Part shown: piece after piece, positions 1 to 10,299 of the stretch
How the letters are laid out: each line of letters opens with the position of its first letter
How positions within the stretch are numbered: position 1 is the stretch's first letter
From: Pseudomonas entomophila
Lineage (GTDB): Bacteria; Pseudomonadota; Gammaproteobacteria; Pseudomonadales; Pseudomonadaceae
Assembly (NCBI RefSeq): GCF_029478665.1
Contig: NZ_JARPQB010000001.1
Coordinates: forward strand, 186,001-250,000
Direction: 5' to 3'
Length of the DNA stretch: 64,000 bases
Translations under genes and position numbers: made by a program
The notes under the pieces: model-generated
Databases searched by the model: none
What the model was told of the DNA's origin: nothing
Seen by the model: the letters and a program-made list of their open reading frames with translations, nothing else

Positions 1-1156
1 TGTGTTCCAGGCGGCTGTCGATCTCTGGCGTGGCGCCGGAGAACAACAGCACCACGCCGGAGAGAAACACCAGGATCGCCAGTACCGGGGCGGCCAGGCC
101 GGAGGCGGCGCGGATCGCTTGCTGGGCGAACAGCAGGCGGCGGGCTTCGTTGGCCAGCAGCAGCACGCAAGCTACCAATAGCGGCAGGACCACATAGATC
201 AGGCGGTATAGCAACAGCGCCGCAGCCAGTGGTGCGGCGCCCAGTTGGTTGGCGAAGGCGGCCAGCAGGATCGCCTCGAACACCCCGACGCCGCCCGGCA
301 CGTGGCTGAGCACGCCGGCTGCGAGGGCGAGCAGGTAGACCAGCACGAAGGCCCCAAAGGGCGGTGCTTCCGGTAGCAGCATGTAAAGCACGGTGGCTGC
401 GGCGGCAACATCCAGTGCGGTGATCAGCAGTTGCAATGCCGTGAGGCGACCGTTGGGCAGGCGCAGCGTACGGCGACCGAATTGCACCAGCAGGCTGTGC
501 GCCAAGGGTTGTTCGGGCAGGCGACGGCGATACAGGCCAATGACCAGGGCTATGGTTGCGACCAGGACGGCCACGGCGATCCCACCGAGCAACGGTGCGG
601 GCAAGCGCAATGCGCTGGCTGCCGCCGACAGGTCGCTCAGGGTGGCCAGCGCGGCCAGGGGGGGCAATGCACAACCCAGCGACAGGCTGGCGAACACCGT
701 CATGCGGGCGACTTCCGCGGCGCCCAACCCTTGGCGGGCGTACAACCGGTAGCGCACCGAACCGCCCGAGAGCATCGACAGGCCGATGGCGTTACCGATG
801 GCGAACGCGCTGAAACCACCCAGGACCAGCGTACGCGCCGGCAGTTGCACGGCGGCGTAGCGGCTGGCGGACCATTCATAACCCAGCAAAATCACGAAGC
901 CGACCAGGGTGGCCAGCAATGCCCCTGCCAGCGAGTGAGTCGGCACGCTGAGCATGGCGTCGTGCAACGCATAGATGTCCAGTTCGCTCAGCAGATGACG
1001 ACAGGCGATCAGGCCCATGGCGAACAACAGCAGGGTCACCGCCAGCCCGAGTGGCTGGCGATACTTGCTCAGGCGCTCCAGCCAGGGCAAGCGATGGGCA
1101 GCCGTCGGCAAGGCCGCAGTCAGCGGTGCCTGGGTGTCGGGAGTGGGGGCGGTCAT
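1..1156 (-). CDS. mprF: MprF-type phosphatidylglycerol aminoacyltransferase/flippase, N-terminal part (cut by window edge)
   Basis: The gene runs off the left edge; 385 codons are visible from an ATG at 1154-1156. The translation is a chain of hydrophobic helices with the conserved flippase-domain motifs GGSVRYRLY (residues 131-139) and PGGVGVFE (287-294). In MprF proteins this integral membrane half flips aminoacylated phosphatidylglycerol across the inner membrane, and a C-terminal GNAT-like half, not seen here, transfers lysine or alanine from tRNA to the lipid, giving resistance to cationic peptides. A stand-alone YbhN-type flippase cannot be excluded without the missing half, but the N-terminal extension and length favour full MprF. 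It sits alone, transcribed away from dinB. Confidence 0.85.
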   Translation of the reverse strand, partial: MTAPTPDTQAPLTAALPTAAHRLPWLERLSKYRQPLGLAVTLLLFAMGLIACRHLLSELDIYALHDAMLSVPTHSLAGALLATLVGFVILLGYEWSASRYAAVQLPARTLVLGGFSAFAIGNAIGLSMLSGGSVRYRLYARQGLGAAEVARMTVFASLSLGCALPPLAALATLSDLSAAASALRLPAPLLGGIAVAVLVATIALVIGLYRRRLPEQPLAHSLLVQFGRRTLRLPNGRLTALQLLITALDVAAAATVLYMLLPEAPPFGAFVLVYLLALAAGVLSHVPGGVGVFEAILLAAFANQLGAAPLAAALLLYRLIYVVLPLLVACVLLLANEARRLLFAQQAIRAASGLAAPVLAILVFLSGVVLLFSGATPEIDSRLEH

Positions 1157-1380
1157 GGATTACCCCGTGCGGTCAGCGCGAGGTGCGGGCAAGGTACGGC
1201 CAAGTGAAAGTCCCTTTGGAAAACGTGTCCAGATATTACTCCGGGCCGTGTCGTTAATCTGTTTCAGGATAGTTAAAGATAGTTCATTCAGCTGCGCGGA
1301 AGGTGGCGCAACACCCTGCGAGCCGGGGCTGGCGAAGATAGCGCCTGGGCAGCGCGAGGAAAAGAGGGTAGGGCAGATGC

Positions 1381-1419
1381 AACAAGCCCCGCGCTATCTT
1401 TCGATAGGCGGGGCTTGTT
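1381..1419 (-). terminator. Terminator of the distal tRNA-fMet
   Basis: A long hairpin with arms AACAAGCCCCGC and GCGGGGCTTGTT lies directly 3' of the leftmost tRNA (minus-strand sense). It differs in sequence from the terminators of the other two copies, so it was probably the original terminator of an ancestral single gene. Confidence 0.7.
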
Positions 1420-1429
1420 CTGACGAATA

Positions 1430-1506
<77 letters not shown>

Positions 1507-1518
1507 TCAGAGGTGCGC

Positions 1519-1546
1519 ATTCTACGGGCTTTCGATGGGATGTCAA
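1519..1546 (-). promoter_or_regulatory. Sigma70 promoter of tRNA-fMet copy 1
   Basis: Minus strand carries TTGACA (1541-1546), a 16-nt spacer and TAGAAT (1519-1524), ending 12 nt before the mature 5' end. Confidence 0.8.
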
Positions 1547-1600
1547 ACGTTAATCTTTGATTCAGCTTAGTTTTTTCGAAAAGCTTTTGAGAGGCAATAA

Positions 1601-1630
1601 AAAAGGCCACTGTCGAAACAGTGGCCTTTT
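1601..1630 (-). terminator. Terminator of tRNA-fMet copy 2
   Basis: A perfect 13-bp stem (AAAAGGCCACTGT paired with ACAGTGGCCTTTT) with a 4-nt loop lies 8 nt past the CCA end, followed by T-rich sequence in minus sense. An identical hairpin sits at 1811-1840. Confidence 0.85.
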
Positions 1631-1638
1631 TCTGAATC

Positions 1639-1715
<77 letters not shown>

Positions 1716-1727
1716 TCAGAAGCCCGT

Positions 1728-1755
1728 ATATTACGGTTTTTCGATGGAATGTCAA
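1728..1755 (-). promoter_or_regulatory. Sigma70 promoter of tRNA-fMet copy 2
   Basis: Minus strand carries TTGACA (1750-1755), a 16-nt spacer and TAATAT (1728-1733), in the same position relative to the tRNA as in copy 1. Confidence 0.8.
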
Positions 1756-1810
1756 ACGTTAATCTTTGATTCGGCGAAGTTTTTCTAGAGAAACTTTTGA
1801 GAGGCAATAA

Positions 1811-1840
1811 AAAAGGCCACTGTCGAAACAGTGGCCTTTT
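1811..1840 (-). terminator. Terminator of tRNA-fMet copy 3
   Basis: Identical to the hairpin at 1601-1630: 13-bp stem, 4-nt loop, T-rich tail in minus sense, directly after the CCA end of copy 3. Confidence 0.85.
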
Positions 1841-1848
1841 CTTGAATC

Positions 1849-1925
<77 letters not shown>

Positions 1926-1938
1926 CCTGTGAGATCGA

Positions 1939-1966
1939 ATTCTACGGATTTGTTTCCCTGTGTCAA
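1939..1966 (-). promoter_or_regulatory. Sigma70 promoter of tRNA-fMet copy 3
   Basis: Minus strand carries TTGACA (1961-1966), a 16-nt spacer and TAGAAT (1939-1944). Confidence 0.8.
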
Positions 1967-2099
1967 GCGTTAATTTCAGAAAAACCGTTTTCGTTCAAAC
2001 CCTTAGCGCTTTGAATCGGCCTGCGGGCCAGCCCGGGCGGGGCTTTCAGGCCGATTGTCGCTTGCGGGCTGTCTCGTGGGGTGGCGGCTAGGGTAACAT

Positions 2100-2115
2100 C
2101 TGTATGAATTTACAG
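2100..2115. promoter_or_regulatory. LexA (SOS) box of dinB
   Basis: The sequence CTGTATGAATTTACAG fits the LexA operator form CTGT-N8-ACAG exactly. It lies 16-31 nt upstream of the chosen dinB start at 2131. The upstream in-frame ATG at 2104 falls inside the operator, which argues strongly that translation does not begin there. Confidence 0.85.
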
Positions 2116-2130
2116 TACTGGCTGTCGTCC

Positions 2131-3195
2131 ATGTCCCTGCGCAAGATCATTCATATCGACTGTGACTGTTTTTACGCCGCCATCGAAATGCGCGACGACC
2201 CGCGCCTGGCCGGTCGGCCGATGGCGGTGGGCGGGCAGCCGGGGCAGCGCGGGGTGATTGCCACCTGCAATTACGAGGCGCGGGCCTATGGCGTACGCTC
2301 GGCGATGGCGTCCGGACATGCCTTGAAGCTTTGCCCCGACCTGGAGATCGTCAAGCCGCGCTTCGAGGCCTACCGCGAAGCCTCGCGGGAAATTCACACG
2401 ATTTTCCGGGACTACACTGATCTGATCGAGCCTTTGTCGTTGGACGAAGCCTATCTGGATGTCACCGACAGCCAGTGGTTCGCCGGCAGCGCCACGCGTA
2501 TTGCCGAAGACATCCGTCGACGGGTGGCCCAGCAACTGCACATCACGGTTTCCGCTGGCGTGGCGCCGAACAAGTTCCTGGCCAAGATTGCCAGTGACTG
2601 GCGCAAGCCCGACGGCCTGTTCGTCATTACCCCGGATCAGGTCGAGGAGTTCGTTGCGCAGTTGCCGGTTGCGCGGTTGCATGGGGTCGGCAAGGTAACA
2701 GCGGACAAGCTCGCACGGCTGGGGATCGACACTTGCCTGTCGTTGCGCGACTGGCCGAGGCTGGCGCTGGTTCGCGAGTTCGGCAGTTTTGGCGAGCGGC
2801 TATGGGGCCTGGCGCGAGGGGTTGACGAGCGTGCGGTGCAGAACGACAGCCGGCGGCAATCGGTCAGTGTCGAAAATACCTACGACCATGACCTGCCCGA
2901 CCTGAACAGTTGCCTTGAGAAGCTGCCAGACCTGCTTTCCAGCCTGAACGAGCGAATCGCGCGCATGGACAGCAGCTATCGGCCCGACAAACCCTTCGTC
3001 AAGGTCAAGTTTCATGATTTCAGCCAGACCACGATGGAGCAGGCGGGGGCGGGGAGGGATCTGGAGAGTTACCGGCAGTTGCTCAGCCAGGCATTTGCCC
3101 GTGGTGGCAAGCCGGTGCGTTTGTTAGGGGTGGGTGTGAGGTTGCGTGATCTGCGCGGGGCGCATGAGCAACTGGAGTTGTTCGGGGACATATAA
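2131..3195 (+). CDS. dinB: DNA polymerase IV (translesion, Y family)
   Basis: A 354-residue error-prone polymerase that extends past lesions and misaligned primers in the SOS response. The N-terminal motif HIDCDCFYAAIEM supplies Asp10 and the steric-gate position (Tyr15), and SLDEAYLDV supplies Asp105-Glu106 of the metal site; a helix-hairpin-helix region follows (LHGVGKVTADKLARLG). The C-terminus carries QLELF (347-351), a textbook beta-clamp binding motif. The start at 2131 was chosen over the ATG at 2104 because the latter overlaps the LexA box at 2100-2115. No strong Shine-Dalgarno site precedes 2131, which fits low expression. It is monocistronic, ending at a terminator. Confidence 0.97.
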   Translation: MSLRKIIHIDCDCFYAAIEMRDDPRLAGRPMAVGGQPGQRGVIATCNYEARAYGVRSAMASGHALKLCPDLEIVKPRFEAYREASREIHTIFRDYTDLIEPLSLDEAYLDVTDSQWFAGSATRIAEDIRRRVAQQLHITVSAGVAPNKFLAKIASDWRKPDGLFVITPDQVEEFVAQLPVARLHGVGKVTADKLARLGIDTCLSLRDWPRLALVREFGSFGERLWGLARGVDERAVQNDSRRQSVSVENTYDHDLPDLNSCLEKLPDLLSSLNERIARMDSSYRPDKPFVKVKFHDFSQTTMEQAGAGRDLESYRQLLSQAFARGGKPVRLLGVGVRLRDLRGAHEQLELFGDI

Positions 3196-3196
3196 A

Positions 3197-3223
3197 AGAA
3201 GGGGCTGCAAAGCAGCCCCTTCT
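3197..3223. terminator. Bidirectional terminator between dinB and the convergent lipoprotein gene
   Basis: A 12-bp perfect stem (AGAAGGGGCTGC with GCAGCCCCTTCT) and a 3-nt loop start 2 nt after the dinB stop and end 5 nt before the stop of the convergent gene. Confidence 0.85.
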
Positions 3224-3228
3224 CGTTG

Positions 3229-4188
3229 TTATTGCGCGCCTGGGTCGGCAACCAATCGCCCGGTCGCCTTGGTCAAGGACTGCACGAACTCCTGTTGCAG
3301 CTCCGGATCGTTGCGGGTCAGCTCGATCAGGCTCTGCTCCAGTTCGCTGGCCTCTTCCTCCAGGCCCAGCTCCGAAAGGCGCTTGACTCGGTGAACCCAT
3401 TGGCCGACATCGTCGTCCTCCAAGTCGTCGAAGATCAGGTCGTGGGCTTCGAGCAACTTGTTGCGCAGAGTGCCGCTGACCAGCAGGCTGGCATCGCCGC
3501 GCACGCCGTTTTCTTCATCGACCACCTGCAGGTGCAGGGTGCCGATGTGGTTGAGGTTCTGCTCGGAGAATGGGCTGTCCAGCAGGTTCAGGCGCAGCAC
3601 GCCGTTCCTGTCGGTGGTCAGCTCATGGCTCAGCTTGCCGGCCTTCACTTCGACCAGGCGCTCGCTCCAGGGCAGGTTGACCAGTTCCTCGCGCTTGCCC
3701 TTCTCGACTTCGCTGATGCCCGCCAGGTTCTGCTGGGCGCGACCGTTGGATGGCGCGTTCATGAACGGGTTGATCCCGGCCACGCCATAGCTCAGCCAGT
3801 CATGGGTGACGCTATCCGGCAGGTTGCCCAGGGCAAACACATTGACCACGTTGGCACCGATGCCGGCAACCACCGCCACCGCACCCAGCGGGATCTCGTA
3901 GATCTCCCGCCAGGGCTGGTAGGGCGTGTAGCGGTCGTAACGGCGGGTCACCTCGAACTCGGTGACCTCGAAGCGCTTCTGTTCATGAATGCGCACGCGC
4001 CGCTGCGGAAGCTCCATCACCTTGGGCTCACCGACATCGATTTGCAGGCTGTGTTCGAGCAGTTTGCGCTCGACACGCTCCTCGTGGTCGCTGCGCTGGG
4101 ACATCTGGTTGGCGCAGCCGCCGAGGAGCAGGGCGCCGCACAATGCGGCGCCCCCCAGGGTGTAGGTACTTCGCTTGGACATGTTCAC
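3229..4188 (-). CDS. Conserved Pseudomonas lipoprotein of unknown function
   Basis: A 319-residue protein with a lipoprotein signal: basic start, hydrophobic core and lipobox LLGGC with Cys25. Asp/Asn rules cannot be judged surely, but residue 26 is Ala and residue 27 Asn, so outer-membrane sorting is plausible. The middle holds one possible hydrophobic segment (PLGAVAVVAGIGANVVNVFALG) and the C-terminal third is acidic and helical (DDLEDDDVGQWVHRV...). I recognise no family or catalytic motif. It starts 16 nt downstream of proS on the same strand and is likely cotranscribed with it. A second in-frame ATG at residue 3 is an equally possible start. Confidence 0.85.
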   Translation of the reverse strand: MNMSKRSTYTLGGAALCGALLLGGCANQMSQRSDHEERVERKLLEHSLQIDVGEPKVMELPQRRVRIHEQKRFEVTEFEVTRRYDRYTPYQPWREIYEIPLGAVAVVAGIGANVVNVFALGNLPDSVTHDWLSYGVAGINPFMNAPSNGRAQQNLAGISEVEKGKREELVNLPWSERLVEVKAGKLSHELTTDRNGVLRLNLLDSPFSEQNLNHIGTLHLQVVDEENGVRGDASLLVSGTLRNKLLEAHDLIFDDLEDDDVGQWVHRVKRLSELGLEEEASELEQSLIELTRNDPELQQEFVQSLTKATGRLVADPGAQ

Positions 4189-4203
4189 TCGCGCAACGGT
4201 TGA

Positions 4204-5919
<1,716 letters not shown>

Positions 5920-6020
5920 GGTGAGCCGTGTCGATTGCCTGAATGTGAAATGACCCCGCATTGTACGGGGGCGAAACGAAAGCGTACAGAATGCAGCAGT
6001 CGTGCGGTTCTGTCAGCCAA

Positions 6021-6050
6021 GAAAAAGCCCGGCGATCGCCGGGCTTCTTC
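6021..6050 (-). terminator. Terminator of oprD
   Basis: Self-complementary GCCCGGCGATCGCCGGGC followed in minus sense by CTTTTTC lies 27 nt after the oprD stop, isolating it from proS. Confidence 0.85.
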
Positions 6051-6076
6051 ATTCGCAAAGCGATGCAAGCAAAGGC

Positions 6077-7381
6077 TTACAGGATGCTCAGCGGGTACTC
6101 GACGATCAGGCGCAGTTCGTCCAGGGAGTTGGAGTATACGGCGTCGGAGGAGCGGTAGGTGGCCTGGCGGACACGGAAGCTCAGGTCCTTGGCAGGGCCT
6201 TCCTGCAGGACGTACTTGATGTCTACGTCGCGTTCCCATTCCTTGCCGTCGTTGGTGTCGGCGGTGTGGGCGCCGGTACCGCGGACGTAGCGGGTCATGA
6301 AGGTCAGGCCTGGAACGCCGAACTCGGCGAAGTTCAGGTCGTAGCGAGCCTGCCAGGACTTCTCGCCTTCGGCGTTGAAGTCGGAGCGGGCGACCGAGTT
6401 GGCCAGGAAGATGGTGCCACCACCGTCGACACCGTAGGCGTACTCGCCATCACCGGTGACCTTCTGGTAGGCCAGGGTGAAGGTGTGGGCGCCGATGTTG
6501 TAGGCGCCGGAGAAGCTGTAGGCGCGGTTGTCGATCTTGTCGCCATCGGCGGCAGCGCGATAAAGATCAGCGCCTTCGCTCTTGGTGTCATAGATGTTGA
6601 AGTCGAACACCAGGCCTTGCTTGTCGGAGATTGGCAGTGCCCAGTTGACGTTGGCGTAATACTTGCGCCAGTAGTCTTCGACCTTGGAGTAGTAGAGGCT
6701 GGTCGACAGGCCATCGGTGATGGTGTAGGAGCCGCCCAGTACATCAGCTTCTTTCAGGCCGCGGCGGCCCGCGCCGTCACTGATACTGTCCTTGTAGGTC
6801 TGGCTTTGCGCGGTCATGCTGGTGAAGCGACCGGCGTGCAGGGTCAGGCCTTTGATCTCGTTGCTGGTGATCAGGGCGCCCTGGGTGGTCTCAGGCAGCA
6901 GGCGGCTGTCGTCGGTGGCGAATACTGGCAGTGCGGTGAACTGGTCGCCAACTTTCAGAACGGTATCGGAGATGCGGAATTTGACTGCTGCGCCGCCCTT
7001 CGAGTAATCGTCCTGGGAGCGCTGGTCGCTACCGGTAGGGAACAGGCCGCTACGTGCATAGCCACGGCCGCTGTCGAGCTTGAGGCCGAGCAGGCCGATG
7101 GCGTCCACACCGACACCGACGGTGCCTTGGGTGAAGCCCGACTCGAAGGTGCCGATGAAGCCTTGGCCCCATTCGCGCTGGTCATGGTGCAAGCCGTTTG
7201 CCTTGTTGGCGGCGGACTCGGTGTTCCGGTAGTCACGGCTGAAGTACAGGTTGCGCATCTTGACGTTCAGTTTGCTGTCTTCGACGAAACCCTTGGATTC
7301 ATCCTGCGAAGAGGCGACAGCCAGCTGCGAGGTCCCTGCCGCTACGGCCAGGGCGATCATGCTCCACTTCATCACGCGCAT
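6077..7381 (-). CDS. oprD: OprD-family outer membrane porin
   Basis: A 434-residue substrate-specific porin. A Sec signal peptide (MRVMKWSMIALAVAAGTSQL, cleavage near residue 23 after AVA) precedes a beta-rich body, and the C-terminus YPLSIL ends in the pattern used for BAM recognition. Conserved stretches such as AHTFTLAYQKV, GEKSWQARYDLN, PGLTFMTRYVRG and PAKDLSFRVRQA match P. aeruginosa OprD, a channel for basic amino acids and carbapenems, and the position next to proS is the same as in P. aeruginosa. Paralogues of this family are numerous in Pseudomonas, so the exact substrate is inferred. AGGAG lies 9 nt before the ATG; the gene is monocistronic. Confidence 0.92.
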   Translation of the reverse strand: MRVMKWSMIALAVAAGTSQLAVASSQDESKGFVEDSKLNVKMRNLYFSRDYRNTESAANKANGLHHDQREWGQGFIGTFESGFTQGTVGVGVDAIGLLGLKLDSGRGYARSGLFPTGSDQRSQDDYSKGGAAVKFRISDTVLKVGDQFTALPVFATDDSRLLPETTQGALITSNEIKGLTLHAGRFTSMTAQSQTYKDSISDGAGRRGLKEADVLGGSYTITDGLSTSLYYSKVEDYWRKYYANVNWALPISDKQGLVFDFNIYDTKSEGADLYRAAADGDKIDNRAYSFSGAYNIGAHTFTLAYQKVTGDGEYAYGVDGGGTIFLANSVARSDFNAEGEKSWQARYDLNFAEFGVPGLTFMTRYVRGTGAHTADTNDGKEWERDVDIKYVLQEGPAKDLSFRVRQATYRSSDAVYSNSLDELRLIVEYPLSIL

Positions 7382-8156
7382 CGTGATTTGCTCCTTTGGT
7401 TTTTAGGAAGAGTACCGCTGCGCCCGGGGTGTTTTAGTTATAGGGGCAGCTCTTTCTTGTTATGTCGGCGAAAATGTATATCACGCTGACTATTCTTGGC
7501 GATATGGCTGTAATCAACCTTTCGGTAACTTTATGGCCTTGTCGCTCATGGTTATGTCCCTGTCGCAAATCACGTCCCGGTTTAAGGGGGCGTACAACGC
7601 CAGCGCTGTTTCCAAGCCGTCATTAATGTGTAAACACAAAGTAGGGCTTGTGAAACTCCCTGGTAATTCCAAACCCGCTGTAGTTATTTGTCGCGTACAC
7701 CGGCAATGCAGGTGTCGTGCCGACTTGGCGTCGAGTGAATGCAACAAGCGTGCTCAAAATTACGAACGGTTGATGAAATTTTCACATTCGCCTGATGGAC
7801 ATGGCTGAAACCTCCGTAAATACGGGGGTTTCCCGGCGCGCCGGCATGCCATTGAAATGCGCCTTGCTTCGTGGCAAAGCTGCCTTGAAAGTCAAGGTGT
7901 TACCGACAACTGTTGATCCTGCCTGTTTTATGTGACGAATGTGTGGTGGCGGCGGGAGGGGTGGCATCATTCTGGTGCGAAAAGTAGCGAAGTGTTACCG
8001 CAGTCGTGCTTCGACATGGCCTCTGGTGCTCCAAAAGTGTGCGCGAGCGCTTCAGGTTGGTGTTCGGCCGTGTGGCGGCAGAGGAAGCAAGGTATCCTTG
8101 CGCCTCTGTGCCCGCCGGTTGTCGTGGGCCGATTCGCCTTGTTAAGGAGGTTTGCC
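7382..8156. other. Long AT-richer intergenic region between divergent oprD and HIT genes
   Basis: About 775 nt without a believable gene; small open frames here lack Shine-Dalgarno sites and family features. It is clearly less GC-rich than its surroundings between 7430 and 7800 and holds the oprD promoter region. The only distinct structure seen is the hairpin at 7808-7831. Confidence 0.6.
7808..7831. other. Strong hairpin in the oprD-HIT intergenic region
   Basis: AAACCTCCGTA pairs with TACGGGGGTTT (11 bp, one G-T pair) around a 2-nt loop, flanked by A and T runs of three. It could be a weak bidirectional terminator of an untranslated RNA or a structured leader element. Confidence 0.4.
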
Positions 8157-8576
8157 GTGTTCACCCTCGATTCGCGCCTGCAGCAGGATTCCCTGGTGCT
8201 GGGCGATTTGCCGCTGTGCCGCCTGCTGCTGAGCAAGGATGCCAACTACCCCTGGTTCATCCTCGTGCCGCGTCGCCCCGATGTCAGTGAACTGTTCGAG
8301 CTCGACGAGGCTGACCAGCGCCAGCTGTGGGAAGAGACCACCGCCCTGGCCGAGGCCCTGAAGGACGCGTTTGCCGCCGACAAGATGAACATCGCGACGC
8401 TGGGTAACGTGGTCAGCCAGCTGCACATGCATGTCATCGTTCGCCGCCATGGTGATGCTGCCTGGCCTGCGCCGGTGTGGGGCAAGGTGCCGGCTGTCGA
8501 CTACACGCCGGAACAGGTGGAGGGCATTCGCCAGCGGGTGAGTGAGTTGCTTGGCGATAGCTTCAAGGAGGCCTGA
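8157..8576 (+). CDS. HIT-family protein lacking the third histidine
   Basis: A 139-residue protein starting at GTG behind a perfect AAGGAGG (spacing 7). The fold signature QLHMHVIVRR sits at residues 88-97. In canonical HIT nucleotide hydrolases the motif is H-x-H-x-H; here His90 and His92 are present but the third position is Ile94. The second His of the triad usually forms the nucleotidyl intermediate, so activity cannot be read from sequence alone. The protein is probably cytosolic. It is followed 3 nt later by slyX, with which it forms a two-gene operon. Confidence 0.92.
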   Translation: MFTLDSRLQQDSLVLGDLPLCRLLLSKDANYPWFILVPRRPDVSELFELDEADQRQLWEETTALAEALKDAFAADKMNIATLGNVVSQLHMHVIVRRHGDAAWPAPVWGKVPAVDYTPEQVEGIRQRVSELLGDSFKEA

Positions 8577-8579
8577 GCA

Positions 8580-8786
8580 ATGTCGCTGGAAATGCGCATC
8601 GTCGAGCTGGAGACCCGCCAGGCGTTCCAGGATGACACCATCCAGGCACTCAATGACGAGGTGGTGGAGCAGAGTCGAGTGATCGAGCGCTTGCAGTTGC
8701 AGGTGGCCGAACTGATCAAGCGTTATGAAGAGATGGTCGGCCAGTACGCTGGCGGCGGGGAGGAGCCTCCACCGCCTCATTACTGA
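8580..8786 (+). CDS. slyX: SlyX family coiled-coil protein
   Basis: A 68-residue protein with heptad spacing over most of its length ([20 protein letters not shown]...) and the C-terminal PPPPHY tail characteristic of SlyX. No biochemical function is established for the family. GGAGG lies 6 nt before the ATG inside the end of the HIT gene, implying translational coupling. Confidence 0.95.
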   Translation: MSLEMRIVELETRQAFQDDTIQALNDEVVEQSRVIERLQLQVAELIKRYEEMVGQYAGGGEEPPPPHY

Positions 8787-8798
8787 GGGCGGTGGAGG
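8768..8798. terminator. Hairpin between convergent slyX and cold-shock gene
   Basis: CCTCCACCGCC pairs with GGCGGTGGAGG across the slyX stop. The 11-bp GC-rich stem has no T run, so it may act as a transcription roadblock or RNA 3' end stabiliser in both directions. Confidence 0.5.
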
Positions 8799-8805
8799 TG
8801 CATGG

Positions 8806-9396
8806 TCAGCGGCGCGAGACCGCGACCACGTCTTCGGCTTGCAGACCCTTGTCGCGGTGCATCACCGAGAACTCCACGCGCTGGCCCTCGACCAGTACGC
8901 GGTGGCCTTCGCCACGGATGGCGCGAAAGTGCACGAAGATGTCATCACCCGAGTCGCGGGAGATGAATCCAAAGCCTTTCGACGTGTTGAACCATTTCAC
9001 GGTGCCGGTATCACGCTTGCCGGCCTCCAGCGCAGTGCCCAGGCTGCGAGCCTTGCGCACGCTGCGGGCGAAGCCGGCAGCCAGATGCAGGGCGGTGGCG
9101 AGCATGGCGCAGGCCAGTGCTGCCAGGTTGCCAAGCTCCGGGCGGGCCAGCAGGGTGATGGTCTGCAGGATAACCGCCAGCACCAGCAGCAGGCTGGCAG
9201 CCAGTTGCAGCTGCTGGCGCATGCCTTTGTAGTACAGCGGCAGTGCCGGGGCGAGGATCAGGTTGAGCAGGCCGAGCAGTGCCAGGTACACGGCTTCAGG
9301 TTGTTGCAGGAAGGGTGTCGCATCGGTTCTGAGACTGGGTATGAGCGATAGCAGCAAGGCAGCCACGCCCGTCACCAGATGGACGATCTTGAACAT
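8806..9396 (-). CDS. Membrane-anchored cold-shock domain protein
   Basis: A 196-residue protein with an unusual order: about four hydrophobic helices (roughly residues 4-20, 36-54, 65-83 and 90-108), a basic linker (RSVRKARS) and then a complete cold-shock domain from residue 130. RNP1 (KGFGFI, 140-145) and RNP2 (DIFVHF, 152-157) are intact, so single-stranded nucleic acid binding is expected, at the cytosolic face of the inner membrane. The start at 9396 was chosen because the upstream extension to 9615 is composed of shadow sequence. Function is unknown; a DUF1294 fusion has the domains in the opposite order. The gene is convergent with slyX. Confidence 0.9.
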   Translation of the reverse strand: MFKIVHLVTGVAALLLSLIPSLRTDATPFLQQPEAVYLALLGLLNLILAPALPLYYKGMRQQLQLAASLLLVLAVILQTITLLARPELGNLAALACAMLATALHLAAGFARSVRKARSLGTALEAGKRDTGTVKWFNTSKGFGFISRDSGDDIFVHFRAIRGEGHRVLVEGQRVEFSVMHRDKGLQAEDVVAVSRR

Positions 9397-9641
9397 TTGG
9401 TTTGGCTCACATTGATAAGGCCGATCACAGGATGAGCTGGCTGCACGGTGCGCGTGTGGTGTAGGCGCGAAAACGTGGCGGGCCAGCCTATGCACCCGGC
9501 ATTGACAATCCGCACGGGTGGCACCCTGCCTATTTAACAGCAAAGGCGCAGGCTTCTCAAACCGTGAGGCGCTGGTGCGCATCTCTTGGTACAGTTCCGG
9601 GGCCCGCTTGATCAATCAAGCCTTATGGAAAGGGGAACTTC

Positions 9642-10115
9642 ATGGCAATCGATATCGGTATCAGTGAAGAAGATCGCAAGTCCATCGTCGAAGGGCTGTC
9701 CCGGCTGCTGTCGGACACGTATGTGCTGTATCTGAAGACCCACAACTTCCACTGGAACGTAACCGGCCCCGCGTTTCGTACCCTGCACCTGATGTTCGAG
9801 GAGCAGTACAACGAGCTGGCCCTGGCTGTCGATTCCATCGCCGAGCGCATTCGCGCCCTGGGGTTCCCGGCGCCCGGCTCCTACGCCTTCTATGCCCGTC
9901 ACTCCTCGATCAAGGAGGAGGAAGGGGTGCCGCCGGCCGATGAGATGATCCGCCAGCTGGTCCAGGGTCAGGAGGCGGTGGTGCGCACCGCACGGAGCAT
10001 TTTCCCGGTGGTGGACAAGGTCAGCGACGAGCCGACTGCCGACCTGCTCACCCAGCGCATGCAGGTGCATGAAAAGACCGCCTGGATGTTGCGCGTATTG
10101 CTCGACGGCAAATGA
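9642..10115 (+). CDS. dps: Dps-family ferritin-like DNA protection protein
   Basis: A 157-residue protein of the dodecameric Dps family that oxidises and stores iron and shields DNA in stationary phase and oxidative stress. The ferroxidase ligands are visible with the right spacing: His37, His49, Asp64 and Glu68 in the segment HNFHWNVTG...[11 protein letters not shown]...DSIAERI. The N-terminal tail is short and not lysine-rich, so direct DNA binding may be weak. A good Shine-Dalgarno site (GGAAAGGGG) precedes the ATG. A hairpin at 10150-10177 ends the unit. Confidence 0.95.
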   Translation: MAIDIGISEEDRKSIVEGLSRLLSDTYVLYLKTHNFHWNVTGPAFRTLHLMFEEQYNELALAVDSIAERIRALGFPAPGSYAFYARHSSIKEEEGVPPADEMIRQLVQGQEAVVRTARSIFPVVDKVSDEPTADLLTQRMQVHEKTAWMLRVLLDGK

Positions 10116-10149
10116 TCGAAGCCCCGGCCTCGCAAGGCCGTTGAAAGCG

Positions 10150-10177
10150 GGCCCGGCAACCTTCGTGTTGCTGGGCC
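10150..10177 (+). terminator. Terminator after dps
   Basis: GGCCCGGCAAC and GTTGCTGGGCC form an 11-bp stem (one G-T pair) with a CTTCGT loop, followed by TGTTCGTTT. Confidence 0.7.
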
Positions 10178-10299
10178 TGTTCGTTTACGGGGAAGGCTTT
10201 GCCGCTGCTACGCAGAGGCTTGAACGCGTTTCATTGGCACGCAAAGGAGCCCTGTCACATGAGCGACAGGGCGTGATTTCGTGGCGATGGAGCGAAGCG

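Noticed and set aside
393..1207. Plus-strand open frames of 119 and 258 codons over mprF
   Set aside because: Antisense shadows of the membrane gene: compositionally odd, repetitive and without any ribosome site.
2104..2130. Longer dinB start at ATG 2104
   Set aside because: The ATG lies inside the LexA box, and the added residues are not part of the family.
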